In this document: piece after piece, positions 1 through 7,111 of the stretch | Layout: each line of letters begins with the position of its first letter | Numbering within the stretch: position 1 is the stretch's first letter | Source of the DNA: Streptomyces brasiliensis | GTDB taxonomy: Bacteria > Actinomycetota > Actinomycetes > Streptomycetales > Streptomycetaceae | Length of the DNA: 64,000 nucleotides | Reading direction: 5' to 3' | Assembly (NCBI RefSeq): GCF_014647875.1 | Contig: NZ_BMQA01000010.1 | Span: 62,001-126,000, forward strand | Translations under genes and position numbers: made by a program | The notes under the pieces: generated by a model | What the model saw: the letters and a program-made list of their open reading frames with translations, nothing else | The model's database searches: none | Told to the model about the DNA's origin: nothing

Positions 1-152
1 TGCTGCCCGCGGTGATGGCCCTGCTGGGTGAGCGCAACTGGTATCTGCCGAAGTGGCTGCACCGGCTGCCCGACCTCACCCACGACGAGTCGCCCGAGGC
101 CGTGGCACCGGCCCCGGCGACCGAGGGCGAGGCTGAGCCGCTGCGGGTCTGA
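1..152 (+). CDS. 3' end of an MMPL-family transporter gene (partial)
   Basis: The window opens inside a gene read in frame 3 (first whole codon at position 3) and stopped by TGA at 150-152. The 49 visible residues begin LPAVMALLGERNWYLPKWL and end in a Pro/Ala/Glu-rich cytoplasmic-type tail. A short hydrophobic end followed by a W-L-P-x-W-L segment and an acidic tail is what the C-terminus of Streptomyces MMPL/RND-type lipid or drug exporters looks like. Only the extreme end is visible, so the family call rests on resemblance; another polytopic membrane protein is possible. A strong hairpin follows the stop. Confidence 0.5.
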   Translation, partial: LPAVMALLGERNWYLPKWLHRLPDLTHDESPEAVAPAPATEGEAEPLRV

Positions 153-173
153 TCCCCCGAACCGCGTCGACAC

Positions 174-212
174 GAGGGCCCGTTGATCTCCGAAGGGGGG
201 CAACGGGCCCTC
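174..212. terminator. 12-bp perfect hairpin, likely bidirectional terminator
   Basis: GAGGGCCCGTTG at 174-185 is exactly complementary to CAACGGGCCCTC at 201-212, with a 15-nt loop. It lies between the 3' end of the transporter gene and the 3' end of the convergent glycosyltransferase gene. There is no U-tract, as usual in streptomycetes. Confidence 0.75.
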
Positions 213-243
213 GCTCATGCCCGGCGTGCGGGCGGTTTTGCGC

Positions 244-1440
244 TCATGCCCGGCCCGCGGGAAGTTCCGCCTCGATGAGGTCGGCCGCGCGCAGCGTCCC
301 GCCCTCCTCGGCCATCCCGGCCTGGATCGCCTTGAGCTTCCGGGCCACCTCGGGGTCGTCGACGAGCGCGAGGGCGATGGCGCGGAGAGTGTCGGCGGTG
401 GCCTCCTCGGTGGTCAGGCACCGGGCCACACCGAGGCCCCGGAGCATCTCGGCGTTGCCGAACTGGTCCACGGCCTGCGGTACGGCGATCATCGGTGTCG
501 CGGTGGCCAGCCCCTCCTGGCTGCCGCCCGCGCCGGCGTGCGTGACGAACAGGTCGGCCTGCCGCAGCACCGCCAACTGCGGGACCCAGGGGCGCACTTC
601 GACGTTCTCGGGTACGACGCCCAGCTCGGCGGGGTCGACGTGCCGGCCGACCTGGAGCACGAGATGCCAGCCGGGCAGGTCCCCGAAGGCGGCGACACAC
701 TCCCGGTAGAAGGCGGGCTGCTTGGTGAACGCCGATCCGAGCGACACCAGCACCACCTTCTCGGCCCCGGCCGGACGCCGCCAGTCGCCCTGCGTGGCAC
801 GGTCGCCCTGACAGGCTCCGACGAAGGTGTACACGCGCTCGTCGACCCGGTCGGCGTTGGGCTGAAGCGCCTTGGGGATCAGGACGAGGGAGCGAGCGGG
901 CCGGCCGACGAACGGATCCGGGTGCTGGGTGATCCCGTTCTCCGCCAGCCAGGCCGCGAAGCGGGCGTAGTAGGCCCGGCCGCGCTCGGTCCTGCCCGGC
1001 TCCGCCCACATCGGCTCGGCCACCTCCTCCTCGTAGCCGTCCCAGGCGACGAGGCTCGGCGAGAGCGAGATCGCGGGGACGCCCCAGCGGTGGGCGAGGA
1101 CGCGGGCCGGATAGGAGGCGATGTCGTGCAGCACGAGATCCGGCTCGTCATCCCGGTAGACCTCGGCGAGCTGCGGCAGCGCCTGGATGGCGTCGTCCAG
1201 GAAGGGCTCGACGTTGTCCAGGAGGGTGGTCCCCCAGGCGGACGGGTCGGCGTCGGGCCCGGGCAGCACGGAGGTGTAGGGCACCGGCCGGGCACCGGTC
1301 TGCGCCACGGCGAACACCGGCGGGATCGCGTATGTGACGCGGTGTCCCCGCGCGACGAGCTCGCGGATCACCTCCAGGCTCGGGTTCACATGGCCGTGGG
1401 CGGCGATGGAGAACATGGCGATGTGCGCGGGAGTGGTCAT
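244..1440 (-). CDS. Macrolide-type glycosyltransferase (OleD/MgtA-like, GT1)
   Basis: A 398-aa GT-B glycosyltransferase of the MGT family. Known relatives (OleD of S. antibioticus, MgtA of S. lividans) transfer glucose from UDP-glucose to the 2'-hydroxyl of macrolides and inactivate them in the cytoplasm. The N-terminus has the FSIAAHGHVNPSLEVIREL signature with the catalytic-type His near residue 15, and an LHDIASYPARVLA segment carries the partner Asp. The C-terminal donor site reads HAGAGGSQEGLATATP and then AVDQFGNA. Length matches the family. The ATG at 1440 was chosen over an ATG 54 bp further out because the protein then begins MTTPAHIAMF, as in relatives. It stands alone, so a self-protection or detoxification role is inferred; the acceptor is unknown. 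Confidence 0.9.
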   Translation of the reverse strand: MTTPAHIAMFSIAAHGHVNPSLEVIRELVARGHRVTYAIPPVFAVAQTGARPVPYTSVLPGPDADPSAWGTTLLDNVEPFLDDAIQALPQLAEVYRDDEPDLVLHDIASYPARVLAHRWGVPAISLSPSLVAWDGYEEEVAEPMWAEPGRTERGRAYYARFAAWLAENGITQHPDPFVGRPARSLVLIPKALQPNADRVDERVYTFVGACQGDRATQGDWRRPAGAEKVVLVSLGSAFTKQPAFYRECVAAFGDLPGWHLVLQVGRHVDPAELGVVPENVEVRPWVPQLAVLRQADLFVTHAGAGGSQEGLATATPMIAVPQAVDQFGNAEMLRGLGVARCLTTEEATADTLRAIALALVDDPEVARKLKAIQAGMAEEGGTLRAADLIEAELPAGRA

Positions 1441-1610
1441 GGCGTCGAGGCTAGGCGAGACGAGACGTCTCGTGCAATTCGATTCACCCGTCACCGGTGG
1501 GGGTCGGCGAGCACCCGGTTCCAGGTCTCCGGGTCAGTGGGCCGCACACCGGGTCCGACCTGTGCGAATGCGAGACTGGTCCGGATCGGAACGGGACACG
1601 GAGGCGGACG

Positions 1611-2474
1611 ATGGACGAGGCACGGGCGCGGGACGTACTGGCCACGGCGGGAGTGCTGCCGGGGTCGGCACGGGACGCACGGCTGCTCGCCCTCGGGGAG
1701 AACGCGGTGTTCGCGGCCGGTGACCTGGTCGTCAAGGTGGGGCGGGACGCCGAACTTCTGGACCGGGCGCGGCGCGAGCTGGAGATCGCCGGGTGGCTGG
1801 CGGAGGCGGGGGTGCCCGCGGTACGCGCGGCCGGCACCGAGCCGCTTCTGGTGGAGGGTCACCCGGTGACCGTGTGGCACCGGCTGCCCGACGCCGTACG
1901 GCCCGCAGAACCACGGGATCTGGCCGAACTGCTCCGGCACGTCCACACACTGGACTCCCCCTCCTTCGAACTGCCGCCTCGCGAGCTGCTGGGCGGTGTG
2001 GAGCGCTGGCTGCGCCTGGCGGGTGACGCGATCGATCCCGCGGACGCGGCATATCTGCGGGAGCGGCGGGACGGTTTCGCCGCCGCGGCGGCCGCGTTGA
2101 CGCCGCATCTGCCGCCGGGGCCGATCCACGGGGACGCGCTGCCCCGCAATGTGCTGGTCGGGCCGGACGGGCCGGTGCTGGTCGACCTGGAGACGTTCTC
2201 CGCCGACCTGCGGGAGCACGACCTGGTGGTGATGGCCCTCTCCCACGACCGCTACGGCCTGCCCGACGGGGCGTACGACTCCTTCACCGAGACATACGGC
2301 TGGGACGTGCGCACATGGGAGGGCTGCTCGGTGCTGCGCGGCGCGCGCGAGACGGCCAGCTGCGCCTGGGTCTCCCAGCACGCACCGAGCAACCCGAAGG
2401 CACTGGCCGAGTTCGAGCGCCGGGTGGCGTCACTGCGGGAGGGGGACGAGACCGTGCGGTGGTATTCGTTCTGA
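1611..2474 (+). CDS. APH-fold phosphotransferase family protein
   Basis: A 287-aa cytoplasmic protein of the aminoglycoside/choline kinase-like fold. The N-lobe has AVFAAGDLVVKVGR with the ATP-anchoring Lys. The Brenner motif is intact at residues 173-180 (HGDALPRN) and a metal-binding segment VDLETFSADLREHDLV follows, so it should be catalytically competent. The substrate cannot be inferred: relatives phosphorylate aminoglycosides, sugars, homoserine or are uncharacterised. ATG 1611 has GAGGCGG just upstream (1601-1607), which decides the start. It is divergent from the glycosyltransferase with about 170 bp between them, so a shared control region is possible. Confidence 0.85.
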   Translation: MDEARARDVLATAGVLPGSARDARLLALGENAVFAAGDLVVKVGRDAELLDRARRELEIAGWLAEAGVPAVRAAGTEPLLVEGHPVTVWHRLPDAVRPAEPRDLAELLRHVHTLDSPSFELPPRELLGGVERWLRLAGDAIDPADAAYLRERRDGFAAAAAALTPHLPPGPIHGDALPRNVLVGPDGPVLVDLETFSADLREHDLVVMALSHDRYGLPDGAYDSFTETYGWDVRTWEGCSVLRGARETASCAWVSQHAPSNPKALAEFERRVASLREGDETVRWYSF

Positions 2475-2479
2475 GTCGG

Positions 2480-2546
2480 TCGCGCGGCCCGGCGCTTCAG
2501 AACGAACGGTGATCGCGCTCGGGCCGGAGTCGCGCGGCCCGGCGCT
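2480..2546 (+). repeat. 17-bp direct repeat spaced 50 bp
   Basis: TCGCGCGGCCCGGCGCT occurs at 2480-2496 and again at 2530-2546, exactly 50 bp apart. The two copies fill the short gap between the kinase stop and the stop of the convergent exonuclease gene; the second copy contains that gene's final base. It may be a small tandem duplication with diverged spacer. Confidence 0.6.
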
Positions 2547-3291
2547 ACGGTGCGCCGCGCGTGGCCTTCACCGATCCGCCGTCCGTCAACTCCCGTACCG
2601 GCCAGGTCCCGTCCACCACCGCCGCCGCGTCCCCCTTGCGGCGCAGGAAGTTCTGGAAGTCCGCCGCCCACTCCGCGTACCACTCGATCTGGCGGCGGTG
2701 CAGTTCTGCCGGACCGAGAGACGCGATCTTGGGATGGCGGTCGGCTATCGCGACGGCCAGGCGGGCAGCGGCCAGGGCGTCGGCCGAGGCGTCGTGGGCC
2801 GCGTCGAGGCGGACGCCGTACTCGGCGCAGACCGCTTCGAGGTTGCGCTTGCCGCGGCGGTAGCGGTCGACCCAGCGGTCGATGGTGTACGGGTCGACGA
2901 CCGGGGCGGGGTCGGCACCGCCCAGCCGGTCCGACAGGGACGGCAGCCCGTGGCGCCGCAGTTCGGCCGAGAGCAGGGTCAGGTCGAACGCCGCGTTGTA
3001 GGCGACGAGCGGGACGCCCGTCTTCCAGTGACTCGTGAGGACGCTCGCGATCGCGTCGACGACCTGGTCGGCCGGCCGGCCCTCGGCGACCGCACGCTCG
3101 GTGCTGATGCCGTGCACCGCCACCGCGTCCGCCGGGATCTCAACGCCCGGGTCCGCCAGCCACTCCCGGCTCCCTGTGGCCCGTCCGGCCCTGACCTCGA
3201 TCACGGCCCCCGTGACGATGCGCGCCTCGCGCGGATCCGTCCCGGTCGTCTCCAGGTCGAAGCCGATGAGCAGCTCCCGGTGCCAGCCCAT
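2545..3291 (-). CDS. DEDDh-family 3'-5' exonuclease (DnaQ epsilon-like)
   Basis: A 248-aa stand-alone exonuclease. Exo I is FDLETTG with D12 and E14, Exo II is YNAAFDLTLL with D103, and Exo III is HDASAD with H166 and D171, so all DEDDh residues are present. The family removes nucleotides from 3' ends of DNA or RNA with two metal ions; whether this one proofreads, repairs or processes RNA cannot be told. Start ATG 3291 has AAGGGGG just upstream. The gene converges on the kinase gene and is followed upstream, on the same strand, by the HEPN-domain gene about 100 bp away. Confidence 0.88.
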   Translation of the reverse strand: MGWHRELLIGFDLETTGTDPREARIVTGAVIEVRAGRATGSREWLADPGVEIPADAVAVHGISTERAVAEGRPADQVVDAIASVLTSHWKTGVPLVAYNAAFDLTLLSAELRRHGLPSLSDRLGGADPAPVVDPYTIDRWVDRYRRGKRNLEAVCAEYGVRLDAAHDASADALAAARLAVAIADRHPKIASLGPAELHRRQIEWYAEWAADFQNFLRRKGDAAAVVDGTWPVRELTDGGSVKATRGAP

Positions 3292-3393
3292 GGGCGGCCC
3301 CCCTTCTTGGTGGTGCTTTCCCCCAGTGGTCTCCACGATCGCATGCGCCACTGACAATCCGACGAGCGCGTTCCGTTTGTGTGCAAGGACAGT

Positions 3394-4674
3394 TCAGGAC
3401 ACAGAGCGCGAATCCACCCAAGCCAGCTCGAACTCCTCGCGATATGTGGGGAAGAGCCCGGCTTCCGGCACGTCGTCCGACTTGAGCGTCCGGTCGCCGT
3501 TGCGGAGCACCAGCACCGGCGACTCCATCCCCCGCGAGCCGCGCAGATAGGACTGCACCACGGCGACGCCGTCCGCGCCGTCGCCGTCCACGAGGTACGC
3601 CGTGAACCGGGGCGTCTCGTCGTAGACGTGGATCTCGAAGGCACCCGGGTCACGCAGGCGGGAGCGCACCCGGCGCATGTGCAGGATGTTCATCTCGACG
3701 GACCGGCTCAGTTCGCCCCGTCTCATCCCGAGTTCGCGCTCGCGCCGCTTCACCGCGCTGGAGGCCGGATTGAGGAAGAGGAGCCGTGCCCGGCAGCCGG
3801 ACTCGGCGAGCCGCACCAGACGCCGTCCGGAGAAGTTCTGCACGAGCAGGTTGAGGCCGATGCCGATGGCGTCCAGCCGTCGGGCGCCGCCGAAGATGTC
3901 CTCGGCGGGGAACTGACGCATCAGCCGCACCCGGTCGGGGTGCACGGCGACCACGTCGGCGTACCGGTCGCCGACCAGGTCCTCGACCGCGTCGACGGGC
4001 AGCCGGCGCGCGGAGGGCACGTCACCGCCGGAGCCGAGCATCTCCAGCAGTCGGGCCGAGGCCCGTTCGGCCTGGTTGAGCACGGCCTCGGACAGCGCAC
4101 GGTTGCGGGAGACCACGTTGCGGGTGACCTCGAGCTCGTCCAGGGCGAGTTCTACGTCCCGTCGCTCGTCGAAGTACGGCTCGAAGCACGGCCAGTGCTG
4201 CACCATCAGCTCGCGCAGCTGGGGCAGGGTGAGGAAGCTGAGTACGTTGTCGTCGGCGGGGTCGAGCAGATAGCCCTTGCGGCGGCTGACCTCGCGCACG
4301 GCGACCGCGCGCTGCACCCACTCCTGTCCGGCCGGTCCGGCGGCGGCGACCACCCAGTCGTCGCCGTGGACGGGTTCGTAGATCGGACGCAGCACGGCGG
4401 CCACGACCGCGCGCAGCCGCTGTTCGACGAGGTTCAGCCAGATGTAGGCACGGCCGGCCCGTTGTGCGCGCGTACGCACCTCGAGCCAGGCCTCGGCGTC
4501 CCAGTCCAGTTCCGGCCCGATGGCTCCGGCGTCCATCGGCCGGGCCAGGGACACCGCGCCGGGCGGGACGTCTGTGGAGTTCCCCTCGTGACCTTCGTCA
4601 CCAGGGGGCAGCTCCAGCCCTCCCGAGCCCACCCGTGCACCGCCTTCCGCTCCCCCGAGCACTCCCCGTCTCAA
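3394..4674 (-). CDS. SAV2148-type HEPN domain protein
   Basis: A 426-aa soluble protein strongly resembling the SAV2148 family of HEPN-domain proteins found across streptomycetes (recalled family). The first roughly 50 residues are poorly ordered; from WLNLVEQRLRAVVAAVLR onward it is mostly helical. R96-PIYEPV-H103 fits the Rx4-6H motif of HEPN ribonucleases, but whether these residues are the active ones is not established. A later half (around 230-420) is alpha/beta in character (LLVQNFSGRRLVRLAE, FTAYLVDGDG). No partner antitoxin or nucleotidyltransferase is next to it. ATG 4674 gives the family's usual N-terminus. Function unknown. Confidence 0.75.
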   Translation of the reverse strand: MRRGVLGGAEGGARVGSGGLELPPGDEGHEGNSTDVPPGAVSLARPMDAGAIGPELDWDAEAWLEVRTRAQRAGRAYIWLNLVEQRLRAVVAAVLRPIYEPVHGDDWVVAAAGPAGQEWVQRAVAVREVSRRKGYLLDPADDNVLSFLTLPQLRELMVQHWPCFEPYFDERRDVELALDELEVTRNVVSRNRALSEAVLNQAERASARLLEMLGSGGDVPSARRLPVDAVEDLVGDRYADVVAVHPDRVRLMRQFPAEDIFGGARRLDAIGIGLNLLVQNFSGRRLVRLAESGCRARLLFLNPASSAVKRRERELGMRRGELSRSVEMNILHMRRVRSRLRDPGAFEIHVYDETPRFTAYLVDGDGADGVAVVQSYLRGSRGMESPVLVLRNGDRTLKSDDVPEAGLFPTYREEFELAWVDSRSVS

Positions 4675-4735
4675 CGATCAAGGAAGGGTACTCCGGTACC
4701 GGTCGGCGGTGCAGCCGGATGGACAGGGTCGTTTC

Positions 4736-6052
4736 TCAACTTCGGTCTTCCATACGCCCGTTCTGATCAGCGAGCGCGGCCGGAGTGAGGGGATTCATAG
4801 CGGTGACATCGCGCGGCGCGAGGGAGAATCCCTGCCAGTGGACGGGCATGGGCTGCTGGTCCTCGTCGCGCGCGATGTGATGGAAGCCGACGTTCACCCA
4901 CACCACGGGGTGAGTGAGCGTCTGTCCGTTCACCCATTTGTCCACCGTCCTGGGGTGACCGGCGGCGCAGCCCGGGTTGTTGCTCGCGAACTGCTCGCAC
5001 CTGTCGTATTCGGTGAAGTAGACGTCGTGCCTGGTGAAGCCGTGGCCCGGGTACTTGGTGCCGGTGCCCTGGACGATCTCGTACGACCGGGCGTGGCCGT
5101 CCCTGTTCTTCCCGGCCGTGCTGACGACGCGCCACCAGCGCATGTTCCGCGTGTCACCGGCGAGTTCCTTGGTGACCTCGGTGCGGGTGGTCCGGTTCGT
5201 CGGCGCCTCCTGACCGCGCGCCGGCGCGCTGACCACGGAGTCGTACTGCTCGACACGGCTCTTGGCGGACCCGTCCAGGCCGAAGTCGAGCCGCCAGAAG
5301 ACGTTGTGACTGTGGCTGGTGGCGTAGGCGGTGGCACCCTTGCCGATGGGCCAGCCGCGGCCGTCACCGGCGTCGTAGTCGACCGGGGAGAGGCTGCCGG
5401 TGGCGCCGACGTTCATACTGATCGTGCCGTCGTCCTGGAACCGCCACTCGGTCATGTACTCGTACCAGCCGACCCTGTTGACCGTGTAGACGAGCAGGTC
5501 CTTGCCCTGCTGCTGGTACACCTTGTCCCCGGTGTCGGCCTGCATGCGGTACGCGTGACCACGCGAACGGGTCGTGATGCACAGGCCGTTGACGTCGGGG
5601 TGCCGCGGGTCCCAGGCCTCGGGCACCTTGACCTTCCGGATGGTGCCGCCAGGACATTCGCCGGCGGCGAGGTTCATCAGGCCCTGGGCGAAGCCGAAGC
5701 CCGTGAGGTCGTCGTACTCGACGCTCCCGTCGTCGTACGGCACGTCGATCTGGCCGAGCCTGACGCCGGCGAGCACCTTGATCGGGGCGGCCTCGCCCCT
5801 GGGCTGGTAGGAGACGTCCTCCAGGACGAGTCCGGCCTTGCTGTCGTAGCGCCGGCACATGCGCCAGGTCGTGCCGGTGGAGAGCTTCTGCTCGATGCGG
5901 TAGGCCGCGCTGCAGTGGGGCGCCGCCGCCGAGGCCGACACGGGCCGGGCGACGGCCGGTCCCGCCCCGGCGCCGGCACCGACGGCCAGCGCGGCCACGG
6001 CCACGCCCACGGCGGCCCGCCTGCGGGCACGGCTGATCGTGTTCACACGCAT
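4736..6052 (-). CDS. Secreted copper amine oxidase-like protein (short form)
   Basis: A 438-aa exported protein: MRVNTISRARRRAAVG followed by a long Ala/Val/Gly core and an Ala-rich cleavage region near residue 35-44. The rest matches the catalytic D4 domain of copper amine oxidases, which oxidise primary amines to aldehydes with H2O2 and NH3. Copper ligands H247 and H249 (SHSHN) and probably H392 (GFHHI) are present, as is a likely base D115. The TPQ-precursor Tyr is Y197 in GWYEY, but the Asn normally before it is Trp. Family members are about 620-650 aa; the small N-terminal domains are missing. It sits 52 bp upstream of nothing co-directional but follows the secreted-protein gene at 6104-6916 by 51 bp, so the two are probably co-transcribed. 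Activity is uncertain. Confidence 0.8.
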   Translation of the reverse strand: MRVNTISRARRRAAVGVAVAALAVGAGAGAGPAVARPVSASAAAPHCSAAYRIEQKLSTGTTWRMCRRYDSKAGLVLEDVSYQPRGEAAPIKVLAGVRLGQIDVPYDDGSVEYDDLTGFGFAQGLMNLAAGECPGGTIRKVKVPEAWDPRHPDVNGLCITTRSRGHAYRMQADTGDKVYQQQGKDLLVYTVNRVGWYEYMTEWRFQDDGTISMNVGATGSLSPVDYDAGDGRGWPIGKGATAYATSHSHNVFWRLDFGLDGSAKSRVEQYDSVVSAPARGQEAPTNRTTRTEVTKELAGDTRNMRWWRVVSTAGKNRDGHARSYEIVQGTGTKYPGHGFTRHDVYFTEYDRCEQFASNNPGCAAGHPRTVDKWVNGQTLTHPVVWVNVGFHHIARDEDQQPMPVHWQGFSLAPRDVTAMNPLTPAALADQNGRMEDRS

Positions 6053-6103
6053 GAAGACATGACTCCTCGTACAGGGAGGTGAGTGGGAGGAACGAACCCG
6101 TGC

Positions 6104-6916
6104 TCAGCGCCGGAGCGCGACGACCTTGCGGGCGCTGAGGTCGATCACGAGCGAGCGGGCGTCGATCCACGGCCCGTTCGTGACCTTCGGGAACAGCCGT
6201 ACGCAGCGGTGCTCGCCGCACGCGTCGAGAGCGGCGGGCTGTGCGCCCGGTGTCGCGCGGTAGACCGCGCTGCCCAGCAGCAGTTGGTCGGGCGAGGTGA
6301 GTTCCTGTCCGGTGGCGTCCTGGTAGTCGGCCCTGAGGCCCGCGCCGAGCTTGTCGGCGATCAGCAGCTTCGCCGCCTCGACGTTCTCGTCGTGGCTCAG
6401 CGGCGGCTGCACGCCGTGCCGGGTGAGGGTCTCCTCGGTCTTCCCGGTGTCGAGGTTCACGGTCCGGGTGACGAGCGTGTCGTCGCGGTAGTCGTAGAAC
6501 GTCACGTCCGCGCGGCGCGGCGCGTGCGGGTCGTCCACCTCGTCGGCGAACGGTTCGGCGAGGTCGACGCCGATGCGCTGTGGGCCGCGCCCGCCCTCGA
6601 CGTTCTCGCTCGCGTGGAACAGCTGCCCGTTCGCCGCGATCCTCTCGACCCGTGACAACTCGTCGTCGGTGAGCGGGTCACGGCCCGTACCCCTCGCGCC
6701 CTCGGCCGGGGCCTGTTCGACGACGCCCGGCCCGGCCGCGTCCCGGCCCTGCCCCGCCTGCCGGGCGGTCGGTGTGCCGTTGCCCCTGGATCCTTCCGTG
6801 TCGTCGGCTCCCGCCGCGCCCGGCAGGGTGATCGCGGCCATCACCGCGGTCCCGGCCACCGCGACGGCCGCTCCGGCCACCACCTTTCCCAGATGGCGGT
6901 GCACCGACTCGCGCAC
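6104..6916 (-). CDS. Secreted protein of unknown function
   Basis: A 270-aa protein with an N-terminal export signal (basic VRESVHRHLGK, then a hydrophobic Ala/Val/Gly stretch ending in ALA-like residues near 38). The mature part is charged and hydrophilic with two Cys near the end (LDACGEHRCVRLF), which may form a disulfide. It has no recognised catalytic motif. Similar proteins commonly lie beside the short copper amine oxidase gene in streptomycetes, which suggests a joint extracellular role (inference). GTG 6916 was chosen over an ATG at 7048 because AGGGGGA lies at the right distance and because the longer form would run into the glgX promoter region. Confidence 0.65.
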   Translation of the reverse strand: MRESVHRHLGKVVAGAAVAVAGTAVMAAITLPGAAGADDTEGSRGNGTPTARQAGQGRDAAGPGVVEQAPAEGARGTGRDPLTDDELSRVERIAANGQLFHASENVEGGRGPQRIGVDLAEPFADEVDDPHAPRRADVTFYDYRDDTLVTRTVNLDTGKTEETLTRHGVQPPLSHDENVEAAKLLIADKLGAGLRADYQDATGQELTSPDQLLLGSAVYRATPGAQPAALDACGEHRCVRLFPKVTNGPWIDARSLVIDLSARKVVALRR

Positions 6917-7111
6917 ATCTTCCCCCTGCTCCCCCTGTGTCCAGGGAGTACGTGTTTGCCCCACTGGTTCGGCATACGGCGTCACATGCGCCGCTGTATG
7001 CACTGGTCGCACGGTAAGAGGGAGGTGAGCCGGAGGGGGTTCCGTCACTTTCGGGCAGACTCGGGGTCAAGGCGCCCCCGGCGGCGCGGGACACCTGGAA
7101 GAGTCGTATCC

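Noticed and set aside
2545..4674. Exonuclease plus HEPN protein as a defence pair
   Set aside because: They are adjacent on one strand, but the gap is about 100 bp and both resemble widely conserved chromosomal genes with no defence marker nearby.
6972..7001. GCATAC-N18-GTATGC in the glgX/secreted-protein divergent region as an operator
   Set aside because: Arms are only 6 bp and far apart; the match could easily be chance.
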